Made by a program: the position numbers and the translations under genes
Notes under the pieces: generated by a model
The model's input: only the letters and a program-made list of their open reading frames with translations
What the model was told of the DNA's origin: nothing
Database searches by the model: none
Shown: positions 56,534 through 64,000 of the stretch, one piece after another
How the letters are laid out: every line of letters starts with the position of its first letter
How positions within the stretch are numbered: the stretch's first letter is position 1
Source: Oryzomonas sagensis
GTDB lineage: Bacteria; Desulfobacterota; Desulfuromonadia; Geobacterales; Pseudopelobacteraceae
DNA length: 64,000 bases
Direction: 5' to 3'
Assembly: GCF_008802355.1 (NCBI RefSeq)
Contig: NZ_VZRA01000002.1
Span: forward strand, 155,641-219,640

Positions 56534-56962
56534 ACTCTTCCTCCCCTATCGTTTGTATGAAACCGGTGCATCCCACTCAACAATACCTTAAAATGCCCAC
56601 ATAGCAAATGAAGGGGCCCCATTTGAACTTGGAGGTCGCCTCGTGGAAGGCAGGGGAGGCCCGAGGCTGTTGGGGGGGGAGTGGCTGGTTGTGCGGGATA
56701 AAAATCAGGCGGTGGCGCGGGGATGGGGAAAGCCGTCAGGGGATGCCGTCACGTTTGACGTACCTGCCATATATGGCGGCTCCCTCGGGGCGGCAGGTTA
56801 TACGCCTGGCCGTATTTTTTCACGCTCCATCCGAAGAGGCGCAACGGAAAGGGATGGCCGCCCAATATCCCCTGCGGCGTTTTCATATGGTGGTACAATT
56901 AATAATGCCATTCCTGGACGATAATGACAGGACGTAGAGTGACACCATAAAGGAGAAACACC
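56534..56962. other. Intergenic region before the oxidoreductase
   Basis: Over 400 bp with no supportable gene. A possible extended -10 (TGGTACAAT near 56893) lies close to the 3' end and may drive the oxidoreductase. Confidence 0.4.
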
Positions 56963-57952
56963 ATGCCGAAGATCGTTCGCTTTTACGAAACAGGGGATGC
57001 CGGGGTGCTCAAGCTCGAAGATGCGCCTCTTGTGGAGCCGGGTGCGGGAGAGATTCGCCTGAAGGTTGCGGCCATCGGCCTGAACCGTGCCGAAGTCATG
57101 TTCCGCCAGGGACAGTACCTGGAGACGCCCAAGCTCCCCTCGCGGATCGGCTATGAAGCGGCGGGGATCGTGGACGCCGTGGGGCCGGGCGTCAGCGGCA
57201 TCAAGGTCGGGGACCGGGTAAGCACCATACCCTCCTTTTCCGTTGGCGACTACGGGGTCTACGGGGAAAGCGCCATCGTGCCGGCCTACGCGGCCGTCCC
57301 GTATCCGGGAGTTCTGACGCCGGTGGAGGGCGCGGCGATCTGGATGCAGTATCTCACCGCTTTCGGGGCGCTCGTGGAATTCGGCCGCTTGCAGAAAGGC
57401 GACAGCGTCGTGATCACCGCGGCGAGCAGCAGCGTGGGGTTGGCCGCGATTCAGGTCGCAAAGTACGTCGGGGCGACCGCCATCGCCGCCACGCGCGGCG
57501 CCGGGAAGAAGGATTTTCTTTTGGGGGCTGGGGCGCATCACGTCATCGTGACCGACGAAGAGGATCTGGTGGCGCGGGTGATGGCGATTACCGCCGGGAA
57601 AGGCGCAACCATGGTCTTTGATCCCGTGGCGGGGCCTCTGCTGGAAAAACTTGCCGACGCCGCCGCTCAGGGGGCGACGATCTTCGAATACGGGGCATTG
57701 TCGCCAGCGCCGACGCCCTTTCCCCTGTTCGCAGCCCTGGGCAAGGGGCTGGCGGTGCGGGGGTACACCCTGTTCGAGATCGTGAGGGAGCCGGAGATGC
57801 TGGCCCGCGGCAAAGAATTCGTCTCCAGAGGGCTCGAATCCGGCGCACTGAAACCGGTCATCGACCGCACGTTCCCGCTGGAAAACATTGTGGAGGCCCA
57901 CCGGTACATGGAATCCAACCTGCAACAGGGCAAGATCGTGGTGACGGTGTGA
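56963..57952 (+). CDS. Quinone-oxidoreductase-like medium-chain dehydrogenase
   Basis: 329 residues, MDR superfamily without structural zinc Cys. GroES-like half then a Rossmann fold with AASSSVGLAAIQVAKYVGA. Probably NADPH-dependent reduction of quinones or enals; substrate unknown. AAGGAG upstream. Monocistronic. Confidence 0.9.
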   Translation: MPKIVRFYETGDAGVLKLEDAPLVEPGAGEIRLKVAAIGLNRAEVMFRQGQYLETPKLPSRIGYEAAGIVDAVGPGVSGIKVGDRVSTIPSFSVGDYGVYGESAIVPAYAAVPYPGVLTPVEGAAIWMQYLTAFGALVEFGRLQKGDSVVITAASSSVGLAAIQVAKYVGATAIAATRGAGKKDFLLGAGAHHVIVTDEEDLVARVMAITAGKGATMVFDPVAGPLLEKLADAAAQGATIFEYGALSPAPTPFPLFAALGKGLAVRGYTLFEIVREPEMLARGKEFVSRGLESGALKPVIDRTFPLENIVEAHRYMESNLQQGKIVVTV

Positions 57953-58159
57953 CGTGAGCGTGGGGGCTTCCAGGATGCCATGCATGCCTTGGCAGCCTGG
58001 GAGCCCCGCCCCGTTTGTATTTCGGTGCTCTGAATAGCCCCGGCATTATTCCGATGCATCAAAACAATAACCCATAGGTTATTTAAAAAATAAGAGGGTA
58101 GGCATACGTGGATGAGACGTTAGGAGGGTAATGCCGGACACCTTATAGGACCTCGTGTG

Positions 58160-58525
58160 CTACAGAAACATCCGATAATCGGCTTTTAGAACCTTTGCCA
58201 GCCTCTGTGCGCGTTCCTTGCCGACAATTTTTTTCCCGTGTTCCATCTCGGAAATGTGGCGTTGCGGAATGCCGGTTGCCTCGGCAAGCTGCCGTTGCGT
58301 CATCCCTTCCCGTCCGCGATAACCGCGAATAAGCACGCCGGCCCTGTTGGTTGCGAGTTCGGGGAAAACCTCTTCAACCGTGTACTGCCGATCTTCATCA
58401 TCCGGGGAGAGATCAATAACATTCATCCGCTTTGCCAAATGACGCAAACGTGCAATCTGCTCGTGCCCGCCAACAAAACGGGCCTCTGCGTTCTCAGTAG
58501 GGCGCTTTTTCGTGAGTGCCTGCAT
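58160..58525 (-). CDS. XRE-type antitoxin
   Basis: 121 residues. C-terminal HTH (GMTQRQLAEATGIPQRHISEMEHGKK), N-terminal ~60 residues likely bind the toxin. It overlaps the toxin gene by 32 bp, in the toxin-first (HigBA-like) order. It should repress the promoter at 58779. Confidence 0.85.
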   Translation of the reverse strand: MQALTKKRPTENAEARFVGGHEQIARLRHLAKRMNVIDLSPDDEDRQYTVEEVFPELATNRAGVLIRGYRGREGMTQRQLAEATGIPQRHISEMEHGKKIVGKERAQRLAKVLKADYRMFL

Positions 58526-58772
58526 ACGTTACCTCCACTAACCTGATCTGCCTGTCCTTCTCTTCCCACACCACCACGTACGTTGGTCGCCCTTTTTTGA
58601 TATGGCAATGGTGCTCGGTGCCCGAAAGCTTGGAATAATTCGGCCAATCGCCGCGAACCGGCCCGGTCGCCTGGATATCGGCAACCAAGGTGGCAAGGTT
58701 GTCTTGCACGCTTCCCGGAAGCTTCTGTATCTGCTTACGGGCTTTCGAGGAAAATACGACCGTCCAGTCCAT
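58494..58772 (-). CDS. RelE/HigB-like toxin
   Basis: 92 residues: VVFSSKARKQIQKLP, HCHIKKGRPTYVVVWEE and IRLVEVTYAGTHEKAPY fit the RelE/ParE superfamily. It probably cleaves mRNA on the ribosome. No Shine-Dalgarno is visible and the predicted transcription start falls at the ATG, so the mRNA may be leaderless. Confidence 0.83.
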   Translation of the reverse strand: MDWTVVFSSKARKQIQKLPGSVQDNLATLVADIQATGPVRGDWPNYSKLSGTEHHCHIKKGRPTYVVVWEEKDRQIRLVEVTYAGTHEKAPY

Positions 58773-58778
58773 AGGGTA

Positions 58779-58807
58779 AAAATATACCTTTCACGGGTAT
58801 CAGTCAA
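58779..58807 (-). promoter_or_regulatory. Toxin-antitoxin promoter
   Basis: Minus strand TTGACT (58802-58807), 17-bp spacer, TATTTT (58779-58784). GGTATATTTTTACC-like symmetry over the -10 could be the antitoxin operator. Confidence 0.6.
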
Positions 58808-58903
58808 GCAGAGTTCTGCGCGTGGAATTCAGGCTTAAGAATCATATGCATATTGGATTTTTTCTGGTTTGGGATCAGGTCATTGGCACAACAAAATAAC
58901 CCC

Positions 58904-60163
58904 CTACGCAGCCCCCGGCTCCGCAACCGCTGCCTGCGCCGCGTGAAACGCCTCGCCGATCTTCCCTTCCAGGTTCAGCAGCACATTGCAGATTACCAGC
59001 CGGTCCAGATTGGAATCCAGGGTCAAAAGCGCTGTGGTGATGTGCAACAGCGAGATCGCCGCGCCGTGGCCCGGATCGGCCAGGCCGAGATTGCTGGGGC
59101 CGGAGAGGGACAGTTCCGATGTCTGGGGGAGCAGGCCGGCTTTGGACAGGAGCCCCCTGGGGCTGTCGGGCGCGCTCTGGCCGGCCGTTTTGTAATAGGG
59201 GCGCAGGTGGTCCGGGCCCACATCCGCCTCCAAATCGGCAAAGGTCGGGTCCTCCGTGCCCAACGCCGTGGCGGCCCAGCCGTAGTCGTTTTCATAGCTT
59301 GTGCCGTATTTTGCGACCAGGGCAAGGTAATTGTCCTTGAGGGCGGCGTACTCTCCCTCGTCCAGTTTCGGGCACCCCACCTCCCCGCAGTGGGCCTGAT
59401 ACCGTTGGGCCGCCCGGTACTCCATAATGTCGCCATGGTACAGATACCGCTCGGCAATGTCGTTGCCGTGGCTGCGCACCAACGCGGCGATGACCGCCAT
59501 TTCGCGCAGGGAACGCCACCGGGCGTGGGCGCCGTCGGCATAGCCGTTTTTCAGCAGGCAGATGATCTCCGCGCAGGTCCGGCACCCCTTGGCGTGGAGC
59601 CGTGTGAGGACATCGAAGACCAGATCGCCCTCTTTGGCGGCTTTCGGCCAATAGTAATCGTTGAAATTGTTTCCCGATTCCAGGGCGATGTCATAGAACA
59701 TCTCGAGCAGGTCGACGGCCGTGCCCCAGGTATGGTCCAGGTCGGCGCTGAACTGTTTGAGTTCCTTTCGGGCGTGTTTCTGATACTGCTTGAAATTCTT
59801 TTTCAAGGTGTCAAGGATGATATCCGCGACTTCCACCGCTATCTCGGGCAGGGAATGGGACAGGTTCTTGGCGATTTCTTCGAAAGCGTCGGCCAGGTCC
59901 TTTTTGTGGTCGATTTCGATGCGGACGCCGCTACTCTCAAATTCCGTCAAATCCTCGGGTAGTTCCAGGGCCTCGCTTTCGTCGAACTTGAAGGTGCCGA
60001 TATCCGCTTTGCTGGATATGACCTGTTCCAGTTCCTTGATCTGCTTGTTGCTGAGAACGAACCCCTGATCCCGGAATTTCTTCAAAAGGATATGAACGAT
60101 AACCCGTTCCTCGGAGAGGGTCTTTGCCAGGGTCGTTTCAAACAGGTCTTGCAGTGTGTTCAT
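58904..60163 (-). CDS. DUF5677-like protein
   Basis: 419 residues, soluble and mainly helical. The central part, LLKNGYADGAHARWRSLREMAVIAALVRSHG, resembles DUF5677 proteins, with conserved Arg and Glu. Function unknown. Start at 60163; a longer frame upstream runs into the regulatory motif and is rejected. It is preceded by copy C of the twin-palindrome promoter, its start site ~45 bp upstream. Confidence 0.75.
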   Translation of the reverse strand: MNTLQDLFETTLAKTLSEERVIVHILLKKFRDQGFVLSNKQIKELEQVISSKADIGTFKFDESEALELPEDLTEFESSGVRIEIDHKKDLADAFEEIAKNLSHSLPEIAVEVADIILDTLKKNFKQYQKHARKELKQFSADLDHTWGTAVDLLEMFYDIALESGNNFNDYYWPKAAKEGDLVFDVLTRLHAKGCRTCAEIICLLKNGYADGAHARWRSLREMAVIAALVRSHGNDIAERYLYHGDIMEYRAAQRYQAHCGEVGCPKLDEGEYAALKDNYLALVAKYGTSYENDYGWAATALGTEDPTFADLEADVGPDHLRPYYKTAGQSAPDSPRGLLSKAGLLPQTSELSLSGPSNLGLADPGHGAAISLLHITTALLTLDSNLDRLVICNVLLNLEGKIGEAFHAAQAAVAEPGAA

Positions 60164-60215
60164 TGTGGTTGCCTTTTGGTTGGGTGGGGGGTGTGGGTAA
60201 GCCACTCCCCATACC

Positions 60216-60304
60216 CTTCTACTCCCCGTAAACATACATTTCAATCGCAAAATCAATATGTTAAAAATATTAACACTCCTGAGAAAGTGTTAAAAAATTT
60301 AACA
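60216..60304 (-). promoter_or_regulatory. Twin-palindrome promoter, copy C
   Basis: Palindromes at 60259-60275 (TGTTAAAAATATTAACA) and 60288-60304 (TGTTAAAAAATTTAACA). Minus strand TTGAAA at 60239-60244, 17-bp spacer, TAGAAG at 60216-60221. Palindrome-to--35 gap 14 bp. It drives the DUF5677-like gene. Confidence 0.85.
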
Positions 60305-60342
60305 TAAAAACGCCTGCTCCCCATAACCTCCCGTTTATACAC

Positions 60343-60373
60343 AAAAAAGACGCCCGGAACTCGCCCGGACGCC
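60343..60373 (-). terminator. Rho-independent terminator
   Basis: GGCGTCCGG / CCGGGCGTC with G-U pairs and a U-tract in the minus direction, after the beta-barrel gene. Confidence 0.8.
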
Positions 60374-60422
60374 TCTGGTTGTGTCATTATGATACGGCCC
60401 CTGGTCAGTGGCACAGCAGCCG

Positions 60423-61022
60423 TCAGAAGCTGTAGCGGAAGCCCCCGGAGAAGCTGCTGTTCAGGTAGGAGAGGCTTACCCCGTCCTTTGAAAAATCGGA
60501 CCCGGCGCCCTGGAATTTGTACGAAAAATCGAGGGCTATATGCTGGTCCACCGCAATGGTCGTCCCGACGGCGATCTGGTAACCGAACACCGTATCGTCA
60601 TACTTGGTTCCCTGGACCTGCAGTTCGCCATCCAGCACGCCAAGCCCTGCGCCGACATAGGGCGTGAAGATCGTGCCTGTTTTGATGTCATAGTAGCCGT
60701 TCACCAGGTAGCTCATGACTTTGACATTCGTATCGTCCACCGAGAGGCTGCCGCCGGGTCCCGAGAGGTGGTCCACGTCGGCTTTCCGGTAGCCGAATTC
60801 AAATTCCAGCCTCACCGGGTCGAAATTATAGCCCGCATTGGCGCCAAAGCCATACCCGGAATTGTAGTTGGTCGTGGCCGTGACACTGCTGCCCGACACC
60901 TTCATGTCGGCATCGTGAAAGATGCTCACGCCGCCCGAGACCCCGAGGTAAGGCCCGGCCGCACAAGCCGACCCGGTCGTTGCCGCCAGAAACAATCCCA
61001 CCACCAATGCCTTGATTCTCAT
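60423..61022 (-). CDS. Outer-membrane beta-barrel (opacity/Msp-type)
   Basis: 199 residues. Signal peptide ending SACAA, strands such as PYLGVSGGVSIFHDAD, VRLEFEFGYRKADV, FTPYVGAGLGVL; last strand FSGGFRYSF ends in Phe. Eight-stranded barrel expected. Promoter is copy D of the twin-palindrome type, with a ~120-nt leader. Confidence 0.85.
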   Translation of the reverse strand: MRIKALVVGLFLAATTGSACAAGPYLGVSGGVSIFHDADMKVSGSSVTATTNYNSGYGFGANAGYNFDPVRLEFEFGYRKADVDHLSGPGGSLSVDDTNVKVMSYLVNGYYDIKTGTIFTPYVGAGLGVLDGELQVQGTKYDDTVFGYQIAVGTTIAVDQHIALDFSYKFQGAGSDFSKDGVSLSYLNSSFSGGFRYSF

Positions 61023-61150
61023 GCCAAAAACCTCCTTGGATTAAATACGCCCCCCTGTTCCTCGGCGGAACAGGGGGCGAACAACACATGACATAATAGA
61101 GCGGAGCTTCCCTGCGGAAACGGAACAGATCGCATCCGATCGATAGATCA

Positions 61151-61239
61151 CTTCTACGCCACGCTCCTGCACATTTCAATCATAATTTCAATATGTTAAA
61201 AAAATTAACACTATCCTGGGAGTGTTAAAAAAATTACCA
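61151..61239 (-). promoter_or_regulatory. Twin-palindrome promoter, copy D
   Basis: Palindromes at 61194-61210 (TGTTAAAAAAATTAACA) and 61223-61239 (TGTTAAAAAAATTACCA). Minus strand TTGAAA at 61174-61179, 17-bp spacer, TAGAAG at 61151-61156, the same hexamers as copy C. Gap 14 bp. It drives the beta-barrel gene. Confidence 0.87.
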
Positions 61240-61274
61240 TTTCGGCCATCTTTTGAACCCGCTGTTTTCACATT

Positions 61275-61303
61275 AAAAAAGGCCCCCGGAACACCCCGGG
61301 GAC
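61275..61303 (-). terminator. Rho-independent terminator
   Basis: GGTCCCCGGG / CCGGGGGCC stem with a U-tract in the minus direction, after the PilZ gene at 61347. Confidence 0.8.
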
Positions 61304-61346
61304 CTCTGCTTGTATCATTATGACACAACCGCGAACGACCGCCGGG

Positions 61347-61706
61347 CTACCCGGTTATGATGTCGGCCATGATGAATGTTTCCTGGATGACGGCATCGGG
61401 GTCCTCCATCTTCGAAGCGATAAGCTCCCGTAAATGGAAAAAGGACGGGAGGTTGATCTCATCGATCTTGAGCCCCAAGCCCTGTTCCTGCTCGTAGATC
61501 ACGGTGGCCGGGAATTGGAATTCCTTCTTCAGGCAACGCGCCTTTACATACACCTGCTGGTTGACGGGGAGCTTGACGGCGGTTTTTATAAACAGGCCCC
61601 GCAGGCTTATCTCCGTAACCTCGCCGGATATGGTCCGATCATGGCACTCGATGGTTGCCACTGCCGAGATTTCCACCCTCGTAAATTTTCTCGTGTTCAC
61701 GGTCAT
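61347..61706 (-). CDS. PilZ-domain protein
   Basis: 119 residues. RxxxR (RKFTR) at the N-terminus and the second motif EISLRG, with Glu where Asp or Asn is usual. Probably binds c-di-GMP, although the changed residue may weaken it. C-terminal helix after the barrel. Cytosolic. Confidence 0.83.
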   Translation of the reverse strand: MTVNTRKFTRVEISAVATIECHDRTISGEVTEISLRGLFIKTAVKLPVNQQVYVKARCLKKEFQFPATVIYEQEQGLGLKIDEINLPSFFHLRELIASKMEDPDAVIQETFIMADIITG

Positions 61707-61983
61707 GTCGCCTCACCTCACCCAGGAGTCTGAACGCTGTGTCTGTTTCCAACTGTTCACCATACCATGTCGAACAAAAATTCTCCAATGTCTTAATGCC
61801 GATAGGGGACAGGGGACGCCCCATCCCGCGGGAATACTTCGCCGGGGGAAAAAGGGGAGGGCGGATGGTCAGGGGCTGGCGGCGTCCGGACGTGCCTGCA
61901 GCAAAAAAAACGATACCCTGTCACGGGAACGGGAGTATACTAAAAAAATTGTAGTAAATACCGGATTTCAGAAGGAAACCACC

Positions 61984-62292
61984 ATGACCCAGATTACGGC
62001 AAACGGCGCTCAATCGTACAAGGAGCAACCGGACAGCATCGACAAACTGCTGGAGGCGCTGGACACCTACACCCTCGATCCGCGTTTCGAGCGGTACGCC
62101 GACAAGTTCATCTCGCAGGATCAGGAGACCGGCACAACGCGCTTCTTCGGCAGCTTCGTGGATGTACAGCGCGTGTTCGACCTGCGGACCGATGAGCGGG
62201 GCCTGGTCGACCGGTTGACCGCCGCCATTCAGAAAAACCGGTCGACGGATTTTTACAAGCAGGCGCGGGCGGCGCACGAGCGGCACCACTAG
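61984..62292 (+). CDS. Hypothetical protein
   Basis: 102 residues, soluble (QITANGAQSYKEQPDSIDKL..., FERYADKFISQDQETG). AGAAGGAAA upstream of the ATG. No family recognised. The 277-bp gap before it carries no gene. Confidence 0.65.
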   Translation: MTQITANGAQSYKEQPDSIDKLLEALDTYTLDPRFERYADKFISQDQETGTTRFFGSFVDVQRVFDLRTDERGLVDRLTAAIQKNRSTDFYKQARAAHERHH

Positions 62293-62505
62293 TTTCCCGT
62301 TCGGTTTAGTTCGTACCCGCATCGCTTCCCGCGACTGACCGCGCGGGGCACTGGCCCCATCGGTTTTATGGAAATTATCAGTCCCGTTTCCCCATTTCCT
62401 CCGCAATTTCCTCATGTGACCGGCAATTTTTCATTGAAAAGCGGGACGGTTTCAGGCCATAACAGGCCATGGGCGAGATGATGCGTGGGGAAAGGTGCGT
62501 GCACA

Positions 62506-62838
62506 ATGGCGTTGCCCGATAGGGAAGCGGCACGGGTGGAGGATCTCTTGGGCGCGTTCTGCCGGGCGCGGAGCGGCGCTGCGGTGACCCTTGCCTACCA
62601 GACCAGGGGGAACCGGGTGGCCCTGGTGGAGACCCGCCCCCTGTTCATCGACCCGAACATCATGAACAGCGTGAACGTGGCCCAGTTCGAATTCGACCCG
62701 GAGTCGCAGATTTGGACCCTGTACTGGTACGACCGGAAGAACCGGCGCCAGCCGTACCCCACGGGACGCAACCGGGATACCCTGGAAAAACTGGTCGCCG
62801 AGGTGGGGGCCGATCCCACCGGCATCTTCTGGGATTAG
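62506..62838 (+). CDS. DUF3024-like protein
   Basis: 110 residues. Contains FIDPNIMNSVNVAQFEFD, WTLYWYDRKNRRQPYP and the ending DPTGIFWD, the layout of DUF3024 (WxLYWxR ... GxFW). Cytosolic; function unknown. Confidence 0.7.
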   Translation: MALPDREAARVEDLLGAFCRARSGAAVTLAYQTRGNRVALVETRPLFIDPNIMNSVNVAQFEFDPESQIWTLYWYDRKNRRQPYPTGRNRDTLEKLVAEVGADPTGIFWD

Positions 62839-62927
62839 CCGGCGGCGGTCGGCGGCTTTTCTGCTCAAACGGCGTAGACGTGTGCCGGCAAAGGTAGTAG
62901 AATCATAGAAAAAAGGATGGCGGATGC

Positions 62928-63197
62928 ATGCAAGCGGAACGAACGGAACGGAGCGACAAACGCTTCGCCATTAAAACACCGTGCTTGCTGAACATCGGCG
63001 GTGCAAAGTACCGTTGCCTGATCGACAACCTCTCGACCACCGGGGCCTCGATCGAGATGGACGGCCCGGTTCGGGAGGGCATCAGGGTCGGGGAGATCGG
63101 TTCCCTGAAGGCACTCCTGTTGACCGCGGTCGAATACCGCTGCAAGGTCGTCAGGGTGGAAGGGGCGCATCTCGGCGTGCAGTTCCTGGATACCTGA
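62928..63197 (+). CDS. PilZ-domain protein
   Basis: 89 residues, a lone PilZ barrel: basic DKRFAIK at the N-terminus and DNLSTTGASIE (D/NxSxxG). The first motif is RFAIK rather than a strict RxxxR. Likely c-di-GMP effector. Followed by another PilZ gene. Confidence 0.82.
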   Translation: MQAERTERSDKRFAIKTPCLLNIGGAKYRCLIDNLSTTGASIEMDGPVREGIRVGEIGSLKALLLTAVEYRCKVVRVEGAHLGVQFLDT

Positions 63198-63462
63198 TCC
63201 GCGCTGAGCCCCTGGACCATCCCCCCCCCTCCGCCCATTACGCCGCCCGTCCCCCCACATGCGACCTTTTTGCTTCAGGTGCCCCGTTGTCTCTGCGACC
63301 CCGCGGCACCTGCCTTTCCGGGTATAGCCCGCGCACCTGCATGACCTTCCCGTAAGCGAAGAGATGCCGTAATTTTTGCCGCTCCCCGGCCCACGGAAAA
63401 ATGCCGGGAAAAATTGAATCATTTTGCTGGTATCTGAGACGTGGGGGCAATGAAACGGCAGG

Positions 63463-63528
63463 GGGTCGAAAAGAAATTTCGACCCAAAATCAACTATTTC
63501 CTGCAAAAAAAGTGTGGGATGCTATACT
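63463..63528 (+). promoter_or_regulatory. Palindrome and promoter before the last PilZ gene
   Basis: Perfect palindrome GGGTCGAAA-N5-TTTCGACCC (63463-63485). Downstream CTGCAA, 16-bp spacer and TATACT (63523-63528). The palindrome is centred ~61 bp before the expected start. The rest of the 63198-63576 gap has no gene. Confidence 0.6.
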
Positions 63529-63576
63529 TTCTCGCAAGAACGTTCCAGGCGGTTTTTGGGGAAAGCGACCGATCCC

Positions 63577-63870
63577 ATGGGCAGAATGGGCCAAAGGTTC
63601 AGGATCGAGGGCCATGCGAAATGCACCCTGCATTTTGCCGGTCTCGCCTATGCCGGCGAGGTCGAGAACATCTCCCTGAGCGGCGCCCTGGTCAATCTGG
63701 ACAACGCGATCCCGGACTGCGTGCATCCCGGCTGTAGGTGCGGCCTGACCCTGGGCGGCAGGCCGGACGCCTATCCCGTGAAGTACACCTGCCGCGTGGC
63801 CCGGCTCGGCAGCGCCATCGTGGGGGTGCAGATTCTCGAACTCACCTATGGGGGGGAAACCATGCACTGA
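63577..63870 (+). CDS. PilZ-domain protein
   Basis: 97 residues: QRFRIEGHAKC and ENISLSGALV (NxSxxG). Cys-rich for a PilZ (CVHPGCRCG). Start at MGRMGQRF preferred over an upstream ATG at 63514, which would place the promoter inside the gene. Probably c-di-GMP binding. Confidence 0.8.
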   Translation: MGRMGQRFRIEGHAKCTLHFAGLAYAGEVENISLSGALVNLDNAIPDCVHPGCRCGLTLGGRPDAYPVKYTCRVARLGSAIVGVQILELTYGGETMH

Positions 63871-64000
63871 GGGGGCTCGGTCCCCGTCCCCTGACGGCCC
63901 GCCAGAACGCGGCGCAGCGGGATTATGCGCTTACCAGGCTGAAGCGGGCGGCGGAGGGGGGAAAGGGGGGAAAGGGGGGAACGAAAAGCGAAGGGGCGGG
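63871..64000. other. G-rich window end
   Basis: Repeated GAAAGGGGGG runs near 63955-63980; no gene. Confidence 0.4.

Overview
The window looks like chromosome from a GC-rich, Gram-negative member of the Geobacterales (Geobacter and relatives). This is inferred from the gene content and order, not from a database match. The signs are the core block pgpH-ybeY-dgkA-(corC)-lnt-prfB, several c-di-GMP proteins (HDOD-GGDEF, GGDEF-EAL, three PilZ proteins), haemerythrins, zinc-binding chemoreceptors, ArsS and many small secreted lipoproteins. No large mobile element or CRISPR array is visible.

Layout. 1-2907 is the end of a MacB-type efflux operon (ABC permease plus outer-membrane factor). 3147-9768 carries a ligand-sensing hybrid kinase, a DUF1015 protein, a SPOR-NlpC/P60 hydrolase and a FlaG-like protein. 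9853-17819 is a housekeeping block on the minus strand: prfB with its programmed frameshift, lnt, corC, a DgkA-PAP2 fusion, ybeY and pgpH. 17999-27103 holds a lipoprotein, a chemoreceptor, metH, a beta-barrel and a six-repeat Ig-like lipoprotein. 27127-34565 holds c-di-GMP enzymes, ArsS, haemerythrin and small exported proteins. 34889-36504 is an operon of a ribbon-helix-helix protein and a Tim44-like membrane protein behind what reads as a complete manganese (yybP-ykoY) riboswitch with promoter, aptamer and terminator. 36594-41806 holds two cohesin-like lipoproteins, a decayed ParA gene, an ArsR-type regulator and oxidoreductases. 42000-43450 is an AT-rich foreign patch (IS1-like transposase remnant, a 10-codon ORF with its own promoter and terminator, a DUF4760-like protein) next to tRNA-Glu(CTC). 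43794-64000 holds sensor kinases, an overlapping PstS-like binding protein and kinase pair, a FKBP, oxidoreductases, UspA, cytochrome P460, a CZB chemoreceptor, a toxin-antitoxin pair, beta-barrels and three PilZ proteins.

The most interesting regulatory signal is a promoter architecture found four times (near 18650, 37300, 60270 and 61200). Each copy has two near-identical 17-bp AT-rich palindromes 28-29 bp apart, always exactly 14 bp upstream of a TTGAAA box, which is followed by a 17-bp spacer and a -10-like hexamer. Each precedes a minus-strand gene, three of them for exported or envelope proteins, so this looks like an undescribed regulon. The second is the manganese riboswitch in front of genes not usually linked to it. 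Several families of dispersed hairpins (CACAGAGACAC, GTCCCATAAG, CACCCGG terminators) punctuate the intergenic regions.
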